This document shows, piece after piece, positions 34,237 to 45,069 of a stretch of 64,000 nucleotides of DNA. This DNA comes from an uncultured Bacteroidales bacterium (lineage in GTDB: Bacteria > Bacteroidota > Bacteroidia > Bacteroidales > Paludibacteraceae), in the NCBI GenBank assembly GCA_902799705.1, contig CADCBP010000006.1, positions 20,480 through 84,479 of the forward strand. Reading direction: 5' to 3'. The translations under genes were made by a program, and so were the position numbers. Numbering within the stretch: position 1 is the stretch's first letter; the number at the start of each line of letters is the position of its first letter. The notes below the pieces were generated by a model. The model was not told the DNA's origin and ran no database searches. It saw nothing but the letters and a program-made list of their open reading frames with translations.

Positions 34237-35826
34237 TCAATATTTAAGCCATTGAATAAATGTATCCGGATCGGTAGTGAAAACCATCGGTTCAGCTATC
34301 GAGTGACCGTAAGGATCCAACTGTACAAAGAAAGGCTGGGCATTTGCTCCAAACTGTTCCCTTTGTATCTGTGAGTTGCGGTCCCCTATTCCATCCCGTT
34401 TATCGTCAACGAAGAGTTGGATAAACACGTAGTTCTGCATACGACTTTTTACGCTGTCGTTATCCAGTACATAGGCTTCCATCTTCCGGCAGTTCACGCA
34501 GCCGTACCCCGTAAAATCGATAATTACAGGTTTACTCGTCTGACGGGCGTAGGCCATGCCCTCTTCATAGTCATAGAACACTTCGCGCCCTTCTATTTCC
34601 ATAGGCGGAGCAAAGGCAGAGATGGCTTTTACAGGCGCACCTCTAAGTCCCGGGACAAGGTAAAAAGCAAAAGCTAACGAAGGAATAATCACAATTGCAC
34701 GAATAATCTTGCGTGTTATAGATACGTTCCATATATTCCAAAGAAGATATATTCCAATTCCCAAGAAACAAACAATCCAAATGGCTATAAAGAGCCAACG
34801 CGGTAAGATTCCCCAACCGTAGGCAAGATCTGCCACGGAGAGGAATTTCAGAGATAAAGCCAATTCGAGGAAAGCCAATACAACCTTGAAAGATGTCATC
34901 CAGTCCCCAGATTTTGGAGCATTCTTCAACCATTGCGGGAACATCGCAAAGAGAGAGAATGGCATAGCTAACGCGATGGCAAAGCCCAACATACCAATAG
35001 TCGGAGCCAGCAAACTACGGCCGGCTGCTTCTACCAGCAAGGTACCAATGATAGGGCCGGTACAAGAGAAAGAGACGATGACAAGCGTGAATGCCATGAG
35101 TAATATACTCACGAAACCACCCGTCGAGCGGGCTTTGTTATCCAAGGCTGTTGACCAACTATCCGGTAACGTGATTTCGAAGAGGCCGAAGAACGACAAC
35201 GCAAAAACTACCAGCAAGAGGAAGAAGAAGATATTCACTACCGCATTGGTACTCAGGTCATTCAATGCAGAAGCCCCGAAGAGCAATGTAACTAACAAGC
35301 CCAAGCCGACATACAATACAATGATACTTATACCATACAGGATAGCATCCTTCTTTCCTCCTCCTTTCTTCAAGAAGAAAGAAACGGTCATCGGAATAAT
35401 CGGCCATACGCAAGGTGTGAAGATGGCTAACAGTCCACCCAAGAAGCCGAGCAGGAAAATAAGCCATAATGAGCGGTCAGCACCCGAACCCAATGATGAC
35501 GTTTCGTGTGATGATACGCTATGAGCGCTTAATGGTTCATATTCCCATACTTCCGGAGCCGTACACATGTTATCGTTGCAAGCATTGAAACGGACAGGTG
35601 CAAGATCGGTCTTGGCGAGTGTCATGACGAAGGAGTCTTTAAACTCCTGCGTGAACAAGAAATCGCCCATCTCAATGATAGACATGTGCCAGCCGGGTTC
35701 TACCACTGCTTTTATGCGCACGCTATCATCTCCAATAGTTTCACCGCTCCATTTCACAGGTTGCACCATCTGAGCAACACTCAGAAGCGGCAAGAAAGCA
35801 AGTACTATGAATAAAATACGTTTCAT
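34237..35826 (-). CDS. dsbD: DsbD-type thiol:disulfide interchange protein
   Basis: A 529-residue protein with all three DsbD parts: a periplasmic N-terminal domain with the cysteine pair NACNDNMC after a signal peptide; a central domain of about eight membrane helices (conserved FTPCVWPIIPMT and FSCTGPIIG, each with one redox Cys); and a C-terminal thioredoxin domain with FTGYGCVNCRKME. It moves electrons from cytoplasmic thioredoxin to periplasmic substrates. It overlaps the upstream gtrA-like gene by 4 bp. Confidence 0.92.
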   Translation of the reverse strand: MKRILFIVLAFLPLLSVAQMVQPVKWSGETIGDDSVRIKAVVEPGWHMSIIEMGDFLFTQEFKDSFVMTLAKTDLAPVRFNACNDNMCTAPEVWEYEPLSAHSVSSHETSSLGSGADRSLWLIFLLGFLGGLLAIFTPCVWPIIPMTVSFFLKKGGGKKDAILYGISIIVLYVGLGLLVTLLFGASALNDLSTNAVVNIFFFLLLVVFALSFFGLFEITLPDSWSTALDNKARSTGGFVSILLMAFTLVIVSFSCTGPIIGTLLVEAAGRSLLAPTIGMLGFAIALAMPFSLFAMFPQWLKNAPKSGDWMTSFKVVLAFLELALSLKFLSVADLAYGWGILPRWLFIAIWIVCFLGIGIYLLWNIWNVSITRKIIRAIVIIPSLAFAFYLVPGLRGAPVKAISAFAPPMEIEGREVFYDYEEGMAYARQTSKPVIIDFTGYGCVNCRKMEAYVLDNDSVKSRMQNYVFIQLFVDDKRDGIGDRNSQIQREQFGANAQPFFVQLDPYGHSIAEPMVFTTDPDTFIQWLKY

Positions 35827-36269
35827 ACCGGGGGTTCTTCAATGGGTTCTTCTTTTTTCTTGAAGAAAAGCAGACACACGAGGTAATTAATACACCCGCC
35901 GATGAAGATGACGACATAACTGATATAATCATCCCGCCATGTAGAAAGCCAGAGAATCATCAGCGGCAGAAGTCCTAACTGAATTCCAAGATTGATTGCT
36001 CGCGCCAAGAGGAAACCTCCGGCATTCTTGATATTAGGCCTGGTGCCAAAGGTGTACCAGTTCAGGAAAAGATAGTTCGGTATCATTTCCAACAGATAAC
36101 CTATCGCAAAGGCCACATAATACAATGCTGCGCCCTTATCCGGGTGGTCAAAGAGCAGCAATGCGGCCATAAAAATCCATGTCTGAACGAACATACCCGT
36201 TGTGCCGACCACTGCAAAGCGGAAGGCACTACGGATTTGTGCAGGGAAATATGAGGTTATTAGTCGCAT
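35823..36269 (-). CDS. GtrA-like membrane protein
   Basis: The start is placed at MRLITSYFPAQ (36269), which clears the alaS stop; a longer frame from 36392 would overlap alaS by 62 bp. The 148 residues hold four hydrophobic helices, with FRFAVVGTTGMFVQT near the start and YLLEMIPNYLFLNWYTFGT between helices two and three. That pattern fits GtrA-family proteins, which take part in flipping polyprenol-linked sugars for surface polysaccharides. The substrate is unknown. Confidence 0.75.
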   Translation of the reverse strand: MRLITSYFPAQIRSAFRFAVVGTTGMFVQTWIFMAALLLFDHPDKGAALYYVAFAIGYLLEMIPNYLFLNWYTFGTRPNIKNAGGFLLARAINLGIQLGLLPLMILWLSTWRDDYISYVVIFIGGCINYLVCLLFFKKKEEPIEEPPV

Positions 36270-36330
36270 TCTCACTCGTTTCAGGTCCGATTCGATTCTG
36301 TCTCGATAGTGTCTCGTTAGTCTGATTTTG

Positions 36331-38937
36331 TCACTCAATGGCGGCAAGTAACTCTTCCATGGCAGCATTGAGTCCGTTGACATCGCGTCCACCGGCAGTA
36401 GCCATCCACGGTTGGCCTCCTCCGCCGCCTTGTATATGTTTAGCAGCAGACTTAATCATCGCGCCGGCGTTCTTACCTTCGTTCACCAACGGCTGGCTGA
36501 GGAAGACGGCGATAGTCGGCTTTCCTTCCCATTGGGTAGCAGCGACCACAGCAAACTTGACGTCAGTGAACTTGCCGCGCAGCAAAGGCATAACGCCACG
36601 AATCATATCGGGGTTAAGTTCACCCTGCAAGCGAACGAGTTTAATATCACCAAAGTCTTCCGCGGATGCGATGATACGATCACGGAACATCTCTATTTTC
36701 TCCGCCACGTACCGATCAATACGTTTTTTCAAATCGGTATTTTCCTCTATCTGCTTCAAAATTGCGCCCTCCAAATCGGGAGCATTATGGAATATATCCC
36801 GTAGATGGTTGAGAATATCCTGCATACCATAGTATAACTGATCAGCTTTTGCGCTAGTGACAGCCTCAATACGACGAACTCCGGCCGCAATGCTGGTTTC
36901 CATGATAATACGTACAGAACCGATACGTCCTGTTGAAGACACATGGCAACCTCCGCACAATTCTACCGAAGGACCATATTTAATCACGCGTACGTCATCT
37001 CCGTATTTCTCGCCAAACAACGCCATAGCCCCCATTGCCTTTGCTTCTGCTATCGGTGTATGACGGCTTTCTTCCAGGTGAATATCCTGACGGATGAGTT
37101 TATTCGCGAGTTTCTCTACTTCGCGGAGTTCCTCCGGCGTCACTTTCTGGAAATGGCTGAAGTCGAAACGCAGACTCTCAGGTGTGACAAGACTACCCTT
37201 CTGCTCCACGTGTTTGCCCAACACTTCGCGTAACGCATAATGGAGAATGTGCGTAGCCGAGTGATTGCATGCAATAGCCTGCCGGCGCTCTGCGTCCACG
37301 ATAGCAGTCAAGGTTCCGGTTAGATCCGCCGGCAGTTCTGCAAGAATATGTACCGGCAGGTTGTTCTCGCGCTTTGTATCAAGCACACGCACATTACCCA
37401 AAGTGCCGGTGTCACCTACTTCACCACCCATCTCGGCATAGAACGGTGTCTTGTCCAGGACGACCTGATAATATGACTTGCCCTTCTGGCTCACCTGGCG
37501 GTATCGGAGTATATGACAATCCACAGTCAGTTCATCGTAGCCGACGAACTCCGTCTCTCCTTCGGCCAGCACCGTCCAGTCTCCGAGGTCTTGTTTATTG
37601 GCTTCACGTCCCATGGACTTTTGGTGTTCAAGGGCTTTGTTATACTCCTCTTCATTGGTGGTAAATCCGTTCTCGCGAAGGATAAGTTCGGTAAGGTCAA
37701 GCGGGAAACCATAGGTATCCTTGAGCGTGAAAACATCCACGCCGCTAATCTCTTTCTTTCCGGCTTTGCGCGCTTCATCCATGAGTTTATCCAGCAGACC
37801 GATACCTTTATCCAGCGTGCGCAGGAAGGCTTCTTCTTCGGACTTGATGACCGGTGTAATCTGCGCCTCCTGCGCTCTCAACTCCGGATATGCCTCGCCG
37901 AGATCTTCTATGAGTTGCGGCACCAGTCGATAGAGGAACGCCGTCCGCATGTTCAGGAACGTATATCCGTAACGTACCGCACGGCGAAGAATACGACGGA
38001 TGACATATCCCGCTTTCTCGTTAGAAGGCAACTGCCCGTCCGTGATAGCGAAAGCGATGGTACGTATGTGATCAGCGATGACACGCATTGCAACATCTGT
38101 CTTCTCGTCCTTACCATAGGTACAGCCACAGATATCGCCAATACGCTTGAGCATAGGCTGGAACACATCCGTGTCATAGTTAGAAGTCTTTCCTTGAATA
38201 GTACGAACGAGACGTTCGAAGCCCATACCGGTGTCTATTACTTTCTTAGCCAGCGGCTCCAAAGATCCGTCCGCCTTGCGGTTGTACTGCATGAAGACGA
38301 TATTCCATATCTCAATAACCTGCGGATGATCTTTGTTCACCAATTCGCGACCCGGCACTTTCGCGCGCTCTTCGGCACTACGGCTGTCCACGTGAATCTC
38401 CGAACACGGACCACATGGCCCTGTATCACCCATTTCCCAGAAATTATCGTGTTTATTTCCGTTCAGAATATGATCGGCTGGCAAGTGTTTTGCCCAAATG
38501 GAAGCCGCCTCATCATCACGGGCCAAACCTTCTTCCGGCGAACCCTCAAACACGGTCGCGTACAGATTGGACGGGTCTATCTTCAATACATCAACGATAT
38601 ACTCCCATGCAAAATCGATAGCTTCTTTCTTGAAGTAATCGCCGAACGACCAGTTACCGAGCATCTCGAACATGGTGTGATGGTATGTATCGTGCCCGAC
38701 CTCTTCGAGGTCATTATGTTTGCCGGACACGCGCAGACATTTCTGGCTGTCCGCCACACGCGGGTACTTAATCGGATCATTGCCAAGGATAATACCTTTC
38801 CAGGGGTTCATGCCGGCATTAGTGAACATGAGCGTGGGGTCATCTTTGATGACCATTGGCGCAGAAGGAACGATCTGGTGTCCTTTCGCTGCCATGAAGT
38901 CCAAGAAGGACTGACGAATTTCTTTACTGGTTCTCAT
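36331..38937 (-). CDS. alaS: Alanyl-tRNA synthetase
   Basis: An 868-residue protein of the usual length. The class II catalytic core is at the N-terminus ([23 protein letters not shown]). The editing domain has [18 protein letters not shown] and, later, [16 protein letters not shown] with the zinc-binding Cys/His set. The C-terminal C-Ala domain ends [14 protein letters not shown]. It charges tRNA-Ala and hydrolyses Ser- or Gly-tRNA-Ala. It overlaps the pdxA stop by 14 bp. Confidence 0.97.
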   Translation of the reverse strand: MRTSKEIRQSFLDFMAAKGHQIVPSAPMVIKDDPTLMFTNAGMNPWKGIILGNDPIKYPRVADSQKCLRVSGKHNDLEEVGHDTYHHTMFEMLGNWSFGDYFKKEAIDFAWEYIVDVLKIDPSNLYATVFEGSPEEGLARDDEAASIWAKHLPADHILNGNKHDNFWEMGDTGPCGPCSEIHVDSRSAEERAKVPGRELVNKDHPQVIEIWNIVFMQYNRKADGSLEPLAKKVIDTGMGFERLVRTIQGKTSNYDTDVFQPMLKRIGDICGCTYGKDEKTDVAMRVIADHIRTIAFAITDGQLPSNEKAGYVIRRILRRAVRYGYTFLNMRTAFLYRLVPQLIEDLGEAYPELRAQEAQITPVIKSEEEAFLRTLDKGIGLLDKLMDEARKAGKKEISGVDVFTLKDTYGFPLDLTELILRENGFTTNEEEYNKALEHQKSMGREANKQDLGDWTVLAEGETEFVGYDELTVDCHILRYRQVSQKGKSYYQVVLDKTPFYAEMGGEVGDTGTLGNVRVLDTKRENNLPVHILAELPADLTGTLTAIVDAERRQAIACNHSATHILHYALREVLGKHVEQKGSLVTPESLRFDFSHFQKVTPEELREVEKLANKLIRQDIHLEESRHTPIAEAKAMGAMALFGEKYGDDVRVIKYGPSVELCGGCHVSSTGRIGSVRIIMETSIAAGVRRIEAVTSAKADQLYYGMQDILNHLRDIFHNAPDLEGAILKQIEENTDLKKRIDRYVAEKIEMFRDRIIASAEDFGDIKLVRLQGELNPDMIRGVMPLLRGKFTDVKFAVVAATQWEGKPTIAVFLSQPLVNEGKNAGAMIKSAAKHIQGGGGGQPWMATAGGRDVNGLNAAMEELLAAIE

Positions 38938-40027
38938 TATATCTCGTTGTCTTAAAATCTATGAATTCGCGGCGCGGTTTTCCTTCGCCGTCGTTGCGTT
39001 CAATAAAAGGTAGCGGATTGGACGTCAGATTGTCATATTCAGTACGTTGGCGCAATACATCTATCGCCATAAAAATTGCATTACGCATGGACGAAGGATC
39101 CGCTTGGTCTTTTCCTGCGATGTCATACCCGGTCCCATGGTCAGGCGATGTGCGCACAATATTCAATCCTGCGGTGAAGTTCACGCCGCTCATATCCAGT
39201 GTTTTGAATGGTATCAATCCCTGGTCGTGATACATTGCAAGCACCGCATCGAAATGCGAGAAATGACAAGTACCGAAGAAACCGTCTGCCGCGTATGGAC
39301 CAAAAGCCCATATACCCTGCTCTTTTGCCTTCTCAAGAACCGGAACAATGATCTGTTGTTCCTCTTTCCCGAGCAGTCCTTGATCACCGGCATGAGGGTT
39401 CAAGGCCAACACCGCTATGCGCGGTTTCTCAAGACCGAAATCGCGTTTGAGAGATTGATTCAAAATCGTGAGTTTTTTCAGAATACGCTCCTCGGTTATC
39501 TGTGCCGGTATTTCAGACAAAGCGACATGATTGCTCACCAGTGCAACACGAAGACCGCCGCTGCAAAGCATCATCAGTTCTTCGCCTTCAAACTGCTTCT
39601 CCAAATATTCCGTATGTCCGGTAAATCCGGGTAAGGTCTGCGCCACTGTTTCTTTATTCAGCGGGGCGGTAACGAGGGCTTGCACTTTTCCTGCCTTAAG
39701 ATCGCGACAGGCACGTTCCAGAGACGCGAGAGCCGCTTTACCGGCTTCGGGCGTAGGAGTACCGATTTCTACCGGCAAGTTATCGGTATAACAGGTAATG
39801 AGATTCAGACGTCCGTCTTTCGCTTGTTCCGGCGAGTCAATAAGGTTCCATGTGACGTTATGGTACTCTTCGGACAACGTTGCGATGTGCTTCTTCGCAA
39901 CGGCTGCATTGCCGTAGATTATTGGACGCATGATATCAAACATGTATCCTACGAGAAGCGACTTGATAATCACTTCGTATCCTACGCCGTTAGTATCACC
40001 GGCTGTGATGGCTACTATAGGTTTCAT
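38924..40027 (-). CDS. pdxA: 4-Hydroxythreonine-4-phosphate dehydrogenase
   Basis: A 367-residue protein. The N-terminus [18 protein letters not shown], the centre [10 protein letters not shown] and [10 protein letters not shown], the metal-binding [12 protein letters not shown], and the C-terminal [11 protein letters not shown] are the family's conserved blocks. PdxA oxidises 4-phosphohydroxy-L-threonine in pyridoxal phosphate synthesis. Vitamin B6 supply matters for the several PLP enzymes nearby. Its start overlaps the 3' end of the nitroreductase gene by 32 bp. Confidence 0.95.
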   Translation of the reverse strand: MKPIVAITAGDTNGVGYEVIIKSLLVGYMFDIMRPIIYGNAAVAKKHIATLSEEYHNVTWNLIDSPEQAKDGRLNLITCYTDNLPVEIGTPTPEAGKAALASLERACRDLKAGKVQALVTAPLNKETVAQTLPGFTGHTEYLEKQFEGEELMMLCSGGLRVALVSNHVALSEIPAQITEERILKKLTILNQSLKRDFGLEKPRIAVLALNPHAGDQGLLGKEEQQIIVPVLEKAKEQGIWAFGPYAADGFFGTCHFSHFDAVLAMYHDQGLIPFKTLDMSGVNFTAGLNIVRTSPDHGTGYDIAGKDQADPSSMRNAIFMAIDVLRQRTEYDNLTSNPLPFIERNDGEGKPRREFIDFKTTRYNENQ

Positions 40028-40529
40028 TATGTATCTTTTCGTATTTCAGTTTATTCAAATCGTAGTTCTGGCGTTCCTCATCCGGGTAACCGAGTGCTAT
40101 CGCGCATAACACCACTTTGTCGGCAGGAATGGCACACAATTCTCTTACCATCGCTTCGGACTCCTCGCGTTCATAAATATGACACCAACAAGCGCCTATT
40201 CCCTGCTCTGCAGCCGCAAGAAGTATATGTTCCGCAGCTATCGCACCATCTGACATCCATGTGTTGTCACACAAAGTAGGGTCAAGAGCGATAATAATAC
40301 CCGCCGTCGCAGTATCGAACATCTGACTACCGTAAGTCTTACATCCGCTCAATGCGCGCAACTTCGCTTCATCGCGCACTACGATAAACTCCCACGGGCA
40401 AGTCCGCTTGGCACTCGGAGACATCAGCGCGCAGCGCAACATATAATCTATTTTCTCCTGCTCTACCGGCCGCGAAATATACTTACGTATTGACCGGCGT
40501 CGTTGACATAATTTTTCAAAAGAATCCAT
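39996..40529 (-). CDS. Nitroreductase-family flavoprotein
   Basis: The start is MDSFEKLCQ (40529), because the promoter's -7 element is at 40549-40556 and the longer frame would begin upstream of the transcript. The product has 177 residues with the FMN-binding RRRSIRKYISRPV near the N-terminus, CALMSPSAKRTCPWEFIVV, and GIGACWCHIYERE in the C-terminal half. Such enzymes reduce nitroaromatics, quinones or flavins with NAD(P)H; the natural substrate is unknown. It leads the leftward run. Confidence 0.9.
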   Translation of the reverse strand: MDSFEKLCQRRRSIRKYISRPVEQEKIDYMLRCALMSPSAKRTCPWEFIVVRDEAKLRALSGCKTYGSQMFDTATAGIIIALDPTLCDNTWMSDGAIAAEHILLAAAEQGIGACWCHIYEREESEAMVRELCAIPADKVVLCAIALGYPDEERQNYDLNKLKYEKIHNETYSSHHSR

Positions 40530-40548
40530 ACCATTCCAAATTAGCGTG

Positions 40549-40580
40549 CAAAGATACACTTTTTTTTTGATATACGCAAA
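40549..40580 (-). promoter_or_regulatory. Promoter of the nitroreductase-pdxA-alaS run
   Basis: TTTG (40580-40577), 20 nt, TATCTTTG (40556-40549), with a perfect CGTATATCA after the -33. It decides the start of the nitroreductase. Confidence 0.85.
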
Positions 40581-40668
40581 TAGAAAATAAAAATGTTTTC
40601 TAAATTTACGTTATATGCATAAAAAAATTATCAAAATGCGTAATTTTAGCATTTTTCAGGCAAGTTTA

Positions 40669-40700
40669 TTTGCATATATTATTTTTTTATTGTATTTTTG
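40669..40700 (+). promoter_or_regulatory. Promoter of the paired lipoprotein genes
   Basis: TTTG (40669-40672), 20 nt, TATTTTTG (40693-40700), with CATATATTA after the -33. The start at 40757 leaves a leader of about 50 nt. Confidence 0.8.
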
Positions 40701-40756
40701 CAGCCAAAATAGGTATTGGTACCTATTCTTTATGTATAACAAATAATTTACTATTT

Positions 40757-41698
40757 ATGAAAAGAATTTCTATCTTCTCATTCATCTTGCTAAGTATGTT
40801 CTTGGCAAGTTGTACGACGTACCAGTACACTGCTCGTCAGACGGAGATTAACAATCGTCAGATGGACACGAAGGTACAACGCGCCGAAATTAAAGTGGAT
40901 TATAACCATCAAGTGACGGCGACATCTAATTTTCAACTTACCCGCAAAGACGCGATTGCCGAGGCTGAGTTTAATTGCATTCGCGATGAGAAAATCGACG
41001 TAGTAGTAGATCCTATTTACAAAATCGAGTTCAGACCGTTCAAACTCAAGAGAAAATACCGCGCAACCATTATCGGTTTCGAAGGTCTGTACGAGGAGAA
41101 AGAGAATCTGCTGGATGAATCGAAGAAATACACGATTGAGGACATTGAGAAATTCAAATTGCTATATGATCCGAGTTTTCTGCCGTACTATTATCAACAG
41201 CCCCTTCCAGCCGGTGGCGATGTATATAACTATTACATCAAATCTGGCGTAAATGGTTCGAATGTGGCTCCGGCAGCTCCGGCGAAGAGTAAAGTATCAA
41301 GCAAAACCGCTCCTTCCATCATGCTGAGAAACGATAAGCCTGCTCGTCAGCGCCCCTTCAAACAATATACGAGCGAGGATCTGCGTAAAGCGAAACAACT
41401 TCGCGATGCCGGTATCGGTGCTATTGTATGCGGTGCTGCTGCATGTTTAGGAGTTGGCCTTCCCGTCTTCATTGCAGGAGAGAGTGGAGCTTTTGGACAA
41501 AAAAAATATAGCGAACCGAACGATGCTGCTATAGTAGCAGGTGCCGTGTTGATGGGTGTAGGTGGTGCTACATTTATGGCTGGTATTCCTATTGTATCTG
41601 TAGGCGCTACTCGCTACAATATGCTCAAAAAAGCTCAGGGAATGAATCTTACGTTTAATGCCGGTGCTAATGGTGTCGGTTTGGGTCTCACCTTTTAA
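40757..41698 (+). CDS. Putative lipoprotein, first of a paralogous pair
   Basis: A 313-residue protein with a lipoprotein signal (MKRISIFSFILLSMFLASCT). The first mature residues TTYQYTARQTEINNRQ and the later IDVVVDPIYKIEFRPFKLKRKYRA are shared with the next gene. The first gene additionally has a Pro/Ala/Lys linker and two C-terminal hydrophobic segments (about 240-262 and 280-300), so it may span or insert in a membrane. The family is unknown to me. Both genes are probably transcribed together. Confidence 0.75.
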   Translation: MKRISIFSFILLSMFLASCTTYQYTARQTEINNRQMDTKVQRAEIKVDYNHQVTATSNFQLTRKDAIAEAEFNCIRDEKIDVVVDPIYKIEFRPFKLKRKYRATIIGFEGLYEEKENLLDESKKYTIEDIEKFKLLYDPSFLPYYYQQPLPAGGDVYNYYIKSGVNGSNVAPAAPAKSKVSSKTAPSIMLRNDKPARQRPFKQYTSEDLRKAKQLRDAGIGAIVCGAAACLGVGLPVFIAGESGAFGQKKYSEPNDAAIVAGAVLMGVGGATFMAGIPIVSVGATRYNMLKKAQGMNLTFNAGANGVGLGLTF

Positions 41699-41710
41699 AA
41701 TTAATATATT

Positions 41711-42325
41711 ATGAAAAAGATATTTTTAATTAGTTTGTGCGCAATTGCACTTTCAAGTTGTACTATCTATCAGTACTCCAGCCGTAACGCGGCTATTAAC
41801 CGTCAGAATTTCCAAGCGACTCCGACGATTGTGGATGTAAAAGCCGATTTCACCAAACGTGTCAACACAACTTCCAACTGGCACAGAACTGCTGAGCAAG
41901 CCATGGAAGAGTGCAAATATCTTGCTATCACCACCAATAATATTGATATTGTTGTGGATCCGATTTATCAGGTTCAAGTACGTCCTCATAAAATCCGCAA
42001 AAGATATAAAGCGGTTCTGACTGGTTTTGCAGGTTTCTATACTAACTCCCGCACACCGATGGAGGATATGAACCTTATTAAGAACTTCACTCGCGAAGAA
42101 ATTGAGAACTATCTGTTGCTGCATCAATCGGAGATGATTCTGCCGTATCTGTATCAACCTCAACAACCAACGGGCGATGTAATCAATGTGCATTCGGATC
42201 ACTCGAAGTGTGGCCATAAATGCGAGAAAAAAGAGTCTGTCACTCCTGTAATCGAACAATCGGCACCGGCACAGGCTCCGGCAAAAGAAGCCACCTCGTT
42301 CAATAAGAATAAGAAGAAAAAATAA
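41711..42325 (+). CDS. Putative lipoprotein, second of a paralogous pair
   Basis: A 204-residue protein with a lipoprotein signal (MKKIFLISLCAIALSSCT), 12 bp after the first gene. Residues CTIYQYSSRNAAINRQN and IDIVVDPIYQVQVRPHKIRKRYKA match the first copy, and both carry a similar helix beginning LLxxxSFLPYYYQQP / LLHQSEMILPYLYQPQ. It lacks the C-terminal hydrophobic segments and ends in a Lys/Asn-rich tail after a His/Cys-rich HSDHSKCGHKCEKK stretch that could bind metal. Confidence 0.75.
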   Translation: MKKIFLISLCAIALSSCTIYQYSSRNAAINRQNFQATPTIVDVKADFTKRVNTTSNWHRTAEQAMEECKYLAITTNNIDIVVDPIYQVQVRPHKIRKRYKAVLTGFAGFYTNSRTPMEDMNLIKNFTREEIENYLLLHQSEMILPYLYQPQQPTGDVINVHSDHSKCGHKCEKKESVTPVIEQSAPAQAPAKEATSFNKNKKKK

Positions 42326-42385
42326 TCTTCCTTCATAAAAAAGGTACTATCGTATCGTTTTTAGCGAAAAAAAGTGGCACACGTT

Positions 42386-42417
42386 CTTGCGTATGTCATT
42401 TTTTTTTCATACCTTTG
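42386..42417 (+). promoter_or_regulatory. Promoter of lysS
   Basis: CTTG (42386-42389), 20 nt, TACCTTTG (42410-42417), with CGTATGTCA after the -33. Confidence 0.85.
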
Positions 42418-42479
42418 CAGCGGATTTTATGTGCATACATAAATACATAATAAAAAGTATCTAAATTTTAAGAATCATA

Positions 42480-44042
42480 ATGGAATTAAGTGAACAAGAA
42501 ATTGTACGCCGCCAGAGTTTACAAACGATGCGCGATTTAGGCATCGACCCGTACCCTGCGGCAGAGTATGAAGTGACCGGTTTTTCCTCCGACATCAAGG
42601 CGAATTTTGTAGATCGAGCTGAAGGAGAACCGGAACCGAAAGCGGAATGGTTTACCGGAAAGAACGTGCGTATTGCCGGACGATTGATGAGTAAGCGTAT
42701 CATGGGGAAGGCCTCGTTTATCGAGTTGCAAGACTCAAAAGGACGTATCCAGGTATATGTTTCCCGCGATGATATCCAAGCGCCGGTAGCTGAAGGAGAA
42801 CAACCGACTACCATAGAGCAGCAGATGTACAACGTCGTATTCAAGAAACTGCTCGACATCGGCGACTTCATCGGCATTGAAGGATTTGTTTTCCGCACAC
42901 AGATGGGCGAAATCAGCGTGCACGCAAAAAAAATGACCGTACTCGCAAAGAGTCTGCGCCCGTTGCCTATTGTGAAGTACAAAGACGGCGTAGCTTACGA
43001 TGGTTTCAATGATCCAGAACAACGCTACCGTCAGCGTTATGTGGACTTGGTCGTTAATGACGGCGTAAAGGAGACTTTCCTCAAACGTGCAACTATCTTG
43101 CGCACCATGCGTCAGGTCTTCGACGAGGCCGGATATACCGAAGTGGAGACTCCTATTCTGCAACAGATAGCTGGTGGCGCGAGTGCACGTCCGTTCATTA
43201 CACACCATAACTCGCTTGACGTGGACATGTACCTGCGCATTGCGACGGAACTCTACCTCAAACGTCTGATCGTCGGTGGTTTTGAAGGGGTTTATGAGAT
43301 TGGTCGTAATTTCCGTAACGAGGGCATGGACCGCAGTCACAACCCAGAATTCACCTGCATGGAACTCTACGTGCAATATAAAGACTATAATTGGATGATG
43401 GGCTTTACCGAGAAGTTACTCGAGAAGATTGCCATCTCCGTTAATGGCACAACCAAAGTGAAAGTAGGCGGCAACGAGATTGATTTCAAAGCGCCATATC
43501 GTCGTTTGCCGATTCTCGATGCCATCAAAGAGAAGACTGGCTTGGACTTGGCTTCGATGGACGAAGAGGCTATCCGCGCAGAGGCAAAAAAACTGGGTGT
43601 AGAGGACACCGAGCACATGGGCAAAGGCAAACTGATTGACGAGATCTTCGGCGAGACCTGCGAAGGTACCTTCATTCAGCCGACCTTTATCACCGACTAT
43701 CCTGTAGAGATGAGTCCGCTGACGAAGATGCACCGCTCCAAACCCGGCCTTACAGAGCGTTTCGAACTGATGGTTAACGGCAAAGAACTGGCGAACGCGT
43801 ACTCCGAGTTGAACGATCCTATCGACCAATACAACCGCTTCGTCGAGCAAATGAAGCTGGCAGACAAGGGGGACGACGAGGCGATGGTAATCGACCACGA
43901 CTTTATGCGCGCGTTAGAATACGGTATGCCGCCTACTTCCGGTATCGGTATCGGTATTGACCGTCTGGCTATCCTCATGACCGGACAACCGACCATACAA
44001 GAGGTACTACTCTTCCCCACCATGAAACCGGAAGTGAATTAA
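42480..44042 (+). CDS. lysS: Lysyl-tRNA synthetase, class II
   Basis: A 520-residue protein. The N-terminal OB-fold anticodon-binding domain covers about 40-160 (VRIAGRLMSKRIMGKASFIELQD). Class II motifs follow: motif 2 YEIGRNFRNEGMDRSHNPEFT, and motif 3 GIGIGIDRLAILMTG near the C-terminus. It charges tRNA-Lys. Some Bacteroidetes LysS proteins have a longer C-terminal extension that is not present here. It begins the rightward lysS-gpsA-pgi group. Confidence 0.96.
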   Translation: MELSEQEIVRRQSLQTMRDLGIDPYPAAEYEVTGFSSDIKANFVDRAEGEPEPKAEWFTGKNVRIAGRLMSKRIMGKASFIELQDSKGRIQVYVSRDDIQAPVAEGEQPTTIEQQMYNVVFKKLLDIGDFIGIEGFVFRTQMGEISVHAKKMTVLAKSLRPLPIVKYKDGVAYDGFNDPEQRYRQRYVDLVVNDGVKETFLKRATILRTMRQVFDEAGYTEVETPILQQIAGGASARPFITHHNSLDVDMYLRIATELYLKRLIVGGFEGVYEIGRNFRNEGMDRSHNPEFTCMELYVQYKDYNWMMGFTEKLLEKIAISVNGTTKVKVGGNEIDFKAPYRRLPILDAIKEKTGLDLASMDEEAIRAEAKKLGVEDTEHMGKGKLIDEIFGETCEGTFIQPTFITDYPVEMSPLTKMHRSKPGLTERFELMVNGKELANAYSELNDPIDQYNRFVEQMKLADKGDDEAMVIDHDFMRALEYGMPPTSGIGIGIDRLAILMTGQPTIQEVLLFPTMKPEVN

Positions 44043-44045
44043 TTC

Positions 44046-44066
44046 GTAATTTTTAATTTTTAATTT
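44046..44066 (+). repeat. Three 7-bp repeats between lysS and gpsA
   Basis: GTAATTT, TTAATTT, TTAATTT in tandem fill most of the 32-bp gap. Confidence 0.7.
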
Positions 44067-44074
44067 AAATTACT

Positions 44075-45064
44075 GTGTATCGTAAAATTGCTATTCTCGG
44101 TTCTGGTTCTTGGGCGACAGCGTTGGCGAAAATCGTGATGCAAAACCAGAGCGAGATCAATTGGTTCATCCGTCGTCAGGAAGTCATTGACGAATTCATC
44201 GCAACCGGCAAGAACCCTTCTTATTTAGGAGCCGCCAGTTTTGATATCGGACGTATTCATTTCTCATCCGACATCAACCAAACAGTTGCGCAATCTGACG
44301 TGCTCATCTTGGCTATTCCGTCGCCGTACGTGAAGCAGTCTCTGAATAAGATTCGTCGCGACATGACGCATAAAGTGGTTATCTCTGCCGTCAAAGGTAT
44401 GATTCCTGATGAGAATGTAATCATCACCGACTATCTGCATAACCGTTTTGGCATCTCTTTCGACCAATTGGGTGTCATTGCCGGACCTTGCCATGCTGAG
44501 GAGATCGCCTTGGAACGGCTCAGTTATCTTACTATCGGCTGCGAGAACCGCCAGAATGCCGAAGTATGGGCTAAACTATTTAGCACACAGTATGTGCACA
44601 CAACCATTTCGAACGATGTGATTGGTTTGGAATACAGTTCGGTAATGAAGAATATCTACGCCATCGCAGCCGGTATGTGTCAGGCGCTGCATTACGGCGA
44701 TAACTTCCAAGCAGTACTGCTCTCGAATGCCATTCAAGAGATTCAGCGTTTCGCGACGGCGATGAGCAATGTGCCGCGTGACATCACCGCTTCCGGCTAC
44801 TTGGGAGACGTGTTGGTCACCGGCTATTCACAATTCAGCAGGAACCGCCAATTCGGTCAAATGCTGGGATTGGGCTATTCCGTCAAGGCCGCACAGATGG
44901 AGATGGAGATGGTGGCCGAAGGATACTATGGCACGAAAGCCATCTACGAAGCCAACCAACGCATGAAAGTGGCGCTGCCTATCGTGGACGCTATGTACGA
45001 AATATTGTACAACAAACAAAAAGCAAAACCTATTATCAAGTCTTTAACTTCTAAATTACAATAA
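44075..45064 (+). CDS. gpsA: Glycerol-3-phosphate dehydrogenase [NAD(P)+]
   Basis: A 329-residue protein with a GTG start at 44075, required because the NAD-binding [14 protein letters not shown] begins only seven residues in. Later blocks are [20 protein letters not shown], the catalytic [15 protein letters not shown] and [14 protein letters not shown] (normally GDLxxT). It reduces dihydroxyacetone phosphate to sn-glycerol-3-phosphate for phospholipids. It lies between lysS and pgi. Confidence 0.93.
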   Translation: MYRKIAILGSGSWATALAKIVMQNQSEINWFIRRQEVIDEFIATGKNPSYLGAASFDIGRIHFSSDINQTVAQSDVLILAIPSPYVKQSLNKIRRDMTHKVVISAVKGMIPDENVIITDYLHNRFGISFDQLGVIAGPCHAEEIALERLSYLTIGCENRQNAEVWAKLFSTQYVHTTISNDVIGLEYSSVMKNIYAIAAGMCQALHYGDNFQAVLLSNAIQEIQRFATAMSNVPRDITASGYLGDVLVTGYSQFSRNRQFGQMLGLGYSVKAAQMEMEMVAEGYYGTKAIYEANQRMKVALPIVDAMYEILYNKQKAKPIIKSLTSKLQ

Positions 45065-45069
45065 TCATC

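Noticed and set aside
36270-36392. N-terminal extension of the GtrA-like protein
   Set aside because: It would overlap alaS by 62 bp and adds a segment unlike the family; the Met at 36269 fits better.
37513-38955. A 480-codon rightward frame opposite alaS
   Set aside because: Composition of an antisense shadow; alaS is complete with all motifs, and no promoter or domain supports the other strand.
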